DNA from: Hominilimicola fabiformis
GTDB taxonomy: Bacteria > Bacillota > Clostridia > UBA1381
Direction: 5' to 3'
Length of the DNA stretch: 64,000 bases
NCBI RefSeq assembly: GCF_020687385.1
Contig: NZ_JAJEQM010000008.1
Location: 62,001 to 126,000, forward strand
Part shown: positions 62,669 through 64,000 of the stretch, in pieces
Numbering within the stretch: position 1 is the first letter of the stretch
Layout: each line of letters starts with the position of its first letter
Position numbers and translations under genes: made by a program
The notes under the pieces: model-generated
What the model saw: only the letters and a program-made list of their open reading frames with translations
Told to the model about the DNA's origin: nothing
Database searches by the model: none

Positions 62669-62700
62669 CAATTTACAATTTATTCATAATATATCCGATT

Positions 62701-63657
62701 TTAGATGTAACCGTAGATACCTCTGACTGAAACTTCACCGGAAGTGACGTGAATAATACCGTTTTCGGTTTGTACGGCGAGTGAACCGTTTTCGTCAACG
62801 TCAACGGCAGTTCCGCGAACCGTTTCGTTTTTGAAAATGACGTTTACTTCTCTGCCGAGCGTGACGCAACACTTTTTGTATTCATCAAGAATTGCACTGA
62901 GTCCGCCGTCGAGAAACTTCTTATAATAACATTCAAATTCGTTTAACAATTTTGCGATTAATTCGTTTCGCACATATTTGTGACCGCTTTCGATAAACAT
63001 TGAAGTAGCCTTGTCGGCGATGTCGTCATCGAATGATTCTGTGTTTACATTTACACCGATACCGCATACAACGTAGTTGACCATATTTATCTCAGCAGAC
63101 ATTTCGGTTAGAATACCGCAGATTTTTTTACCGTTAATAACAATGTCATTAGGCCATTTAATCATTGAATTAAGACCGATAGCTTTGCAGACGGCAAGAC
63201 CTGCGACAAGCGTTATTTGCGAAACTTCAAGTGGGGAGATTTCGGGCTTTAAAAGGATTGAATGCCAAATGCCTATCCCACGCGGAGAAGTCCAACCACG
63301 TCCGCGACTGCCTTTGCCGTGCGTTTGCACTTCAGCGATAAATACACTGCCGTCAGGCGAGGAATTGCTTTCCTTTGCACGATTGTTTGTCGTGTCGGTT
63401 TCATCATATATAAATAAGTTGTGACCGATAAAATCGGTGGTAAGTCCGCTTTTGATACCGCTTTCGGTTATGATGTCGGGCGAGGAAATAAGGCGGTAGC
63501 CTTTGTTCGTGACCGATTCGATTTTGTAACCGCTTTCGCGTAATGATTTAATGTGTTTCCATATTGCCGTTCGCGAAACATTCAACATTTCGCTTATGCG
63601 TTCGCCTGAAATATATCCGTCTGCATTTTTTAATATATCTAAAATTTCTTCTTTCAA
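62701..63657 (-). CDS. birA: Biotin-[acetyl-CoA-carboxylase] ligase/biotin repressor BirA
   Basis: A 318-residue protein: N-terminal helix-turn-helix (1-60, ISGERISEMLNVSRTAIWKH), catalytic domain with HGKGSRGRGWTSPRGIGIW (biotinyl-AMP loop) and KWPNDIVINGKKICGIL, and a C-terminal SH3-like domain. It biotinylates carboxylase subunits, and the HTH suggests a repressor role. Start is TTG 63657 after AAAGGG. Confidence 0.94.
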   Translation of the reverse strand: MKEEILDILKNADGYISGERISEMLNVSRTAIWKHIKSLRESGYKIESVTNKGYRLISSPDIITESGIKSGLTTDFIGHNLFIYDETDTTNNRAKESNSSPDGSVFIAEVQTHGKGSRGRGWTSPRGIGIWHSILLKPEISPLEVSQITLVAGLAVCKAIGLNSMIKWPNDIVINGKKICGILTEMSAEINMVNYVVCGIGVNVNTESFDDDIADKATSMFIESGHKYVRNELIAKLLNEFECYYKKFLDGGLSAILDEYKKCCVTLGREVNVIFKNETVRGTAVDVDENGSLAVQTENGIIHVTSGEVSVRGIYGYI

Positions 63658-63737
63658 TTCAAATCAACCCTTTCGGGATAAATTATATAATTTTTTGGCA
63701 AAAAAATCAATCCTTTTAAATAATTTTATGTTATTGA

Positions 63738-63766
63738 TTGACAAAATAAAAAAAAGGTGATATAAT
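63738..63766 (+). promoter_or_regulatory. Promoter of the T-box-regulated operon
   Basis: TTGACA (63738-63743), a 17-bp spacer and TATAAT (63761-63766). Confidence 0.82.
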
Positions 63767-63786
63767 ATTTTATTATTGAATATTAA

Positions 63787-64000
63787 AAGCAATGATGGAA
63801 CAAAGTAAGGTATACACCGCCTAAAGAGAGTATCGGTTATTGAGCTGTGAGCCGATACGGTAAGGATTTATTTGAAATTTCATTCCGGAGCTGCATAGGT
63901 GAAAGCGGTTTGCAAGTAGTCTGTGACGGGTAGTGCCGTTATACATAATTGAGTGCCGATATTTTATCGGAAGTCGGGTGGTACCGCGGAGTTTGAATTT
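63787..64000 (+). promoter_or_regulatory. T-box leader (tRNA-sensing riboswitch), 3' end cut by window
   Basis: Stem I has the AAAGAGAGT and AGCTGTGAGCC conserved stretches. The T-box core GGGTGGTACCGCGG lies at 63976-63989, whose UGGN sequence binds the uncharged tRNA acceptor. The specifier loop region (63874-63886) reads GAAATTTCATTCC; the most likely specifier is TTC (63879-63881, Phe), which would point to pheST downstream, but ATT (Ile) cannot be excluded. The terminator and the regulated gene lie beyond the right edge. Confidence 0.9.

Noticed and set aside
1-64000. CRISPR arrays, transposases, phage genes, rRNA genes
   Set aside because: No regularly spaced repeats, transposase or phage motifs, or rRNA sequence were seen anywhere in the window.

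Overview
The window is low-GC, densely coded and looks like a chromosome of an endospore-forming, low-GC Gram-positive bacterium of the class Clostridia. Evidence: a complete spoIIIAA-AH operon, spoIIR, an alpha/beta SASP, sleB-ypeB, Firmicutes-type operon orders (rpmG-secE-nusG, hprK...murB-rapZ-yvcK-whiA, dxs-tlyA), a T-box leader, a CIRCE operator, and promoters with 17-bp spacers throughout. A lineage below class cannot be read safely. No phage, CRISPR array or insertion-sequence transposase is visible; accessory content is limited to small palindromic repeats and a few orphan secreted or membrane proteins.

Layout. 1-1866 (-) is the 5' part of addB. 2.0-6.5 kb (+) is the ribosomal block rpmG-secE-nusG-rplK-rplA-rplJ-rplL-yceD-rpmF, with two likely L1-binding leaders and an L10 leader/attenuator. 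6.6-11.4 kb is the sporulation channel operon spoIIIAA-AH, followed by an Asp23 protein. 12.1-17.1 kb holds nusB, a TsaD paralogue, xseA, xseB, ispA, DUF212, DUF188 and a YbaK/ProX deacylase; then tRNA-Asp (-), mgtE, an iron alcohol dehydrogenase and metK (-). 21.5-24.4 kb holds spore genes (ypeB, sleB, spoIIR, SASP). 24.5-32.3 kb has a CLC anion transporter, a PF06541 membrane protein, an orphan secreted protein (-), argC-argB and proS. 32.4-35.4 kb (-) is rlmH, walJ-like MBL, murA and rpmB. 35.6-46.1 kb is hprK, PHP, murB, rapZ, yvcK, whiA, dnaE, mtrB (TRAP), DUF2007-like and pfkA; then pyk, a thioesterase and a 2-hydroxyacid dehydrogenase.

The most interesting stretch is 49.7-56.6 kb. On the minus strand a canonical promoter drives about 630 nt of GC-rich, ORF-free, strongly structured sequence, followed by a 194-aa membrane protein of the OapA type and then dxs-tlyA-ispE. 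This is the arrangement known for OLE RNA (Ornate Large Extremophilic RNA) and its membrane partner OapA. A mosaic palindromic repeat, present in a second copy at 26.9-27.2 kb, sits between the RNA and oapA. On the other strand, back-to-back with the OLE promoter, a second strong promoter drives a roughly 250-nt leader or ncRNA. It has a 20-bp closing inverted repeat, a possible 10-codon leader peptide and an intrinsic terminator, and lies ahead of an orphan copper-amine-oxidase-N-domain protein.

The right end holds proB-proA-HAD, htpG (CIRCE-controlled, with a His/Asp/Glu-rich linker), birA, and a T-box leader that runs off the edge (possible Phe specifier). Other points of interest are a TRAP homologue whose residue equivalent to RNA-binding Arg58 is Asn, a CLC transporter with non-canonical filter motifs, a tandem pair of paralogous coiled-coil membrane proteins, and several MITE-like small inverted-repeat elements in intergenic gaps.
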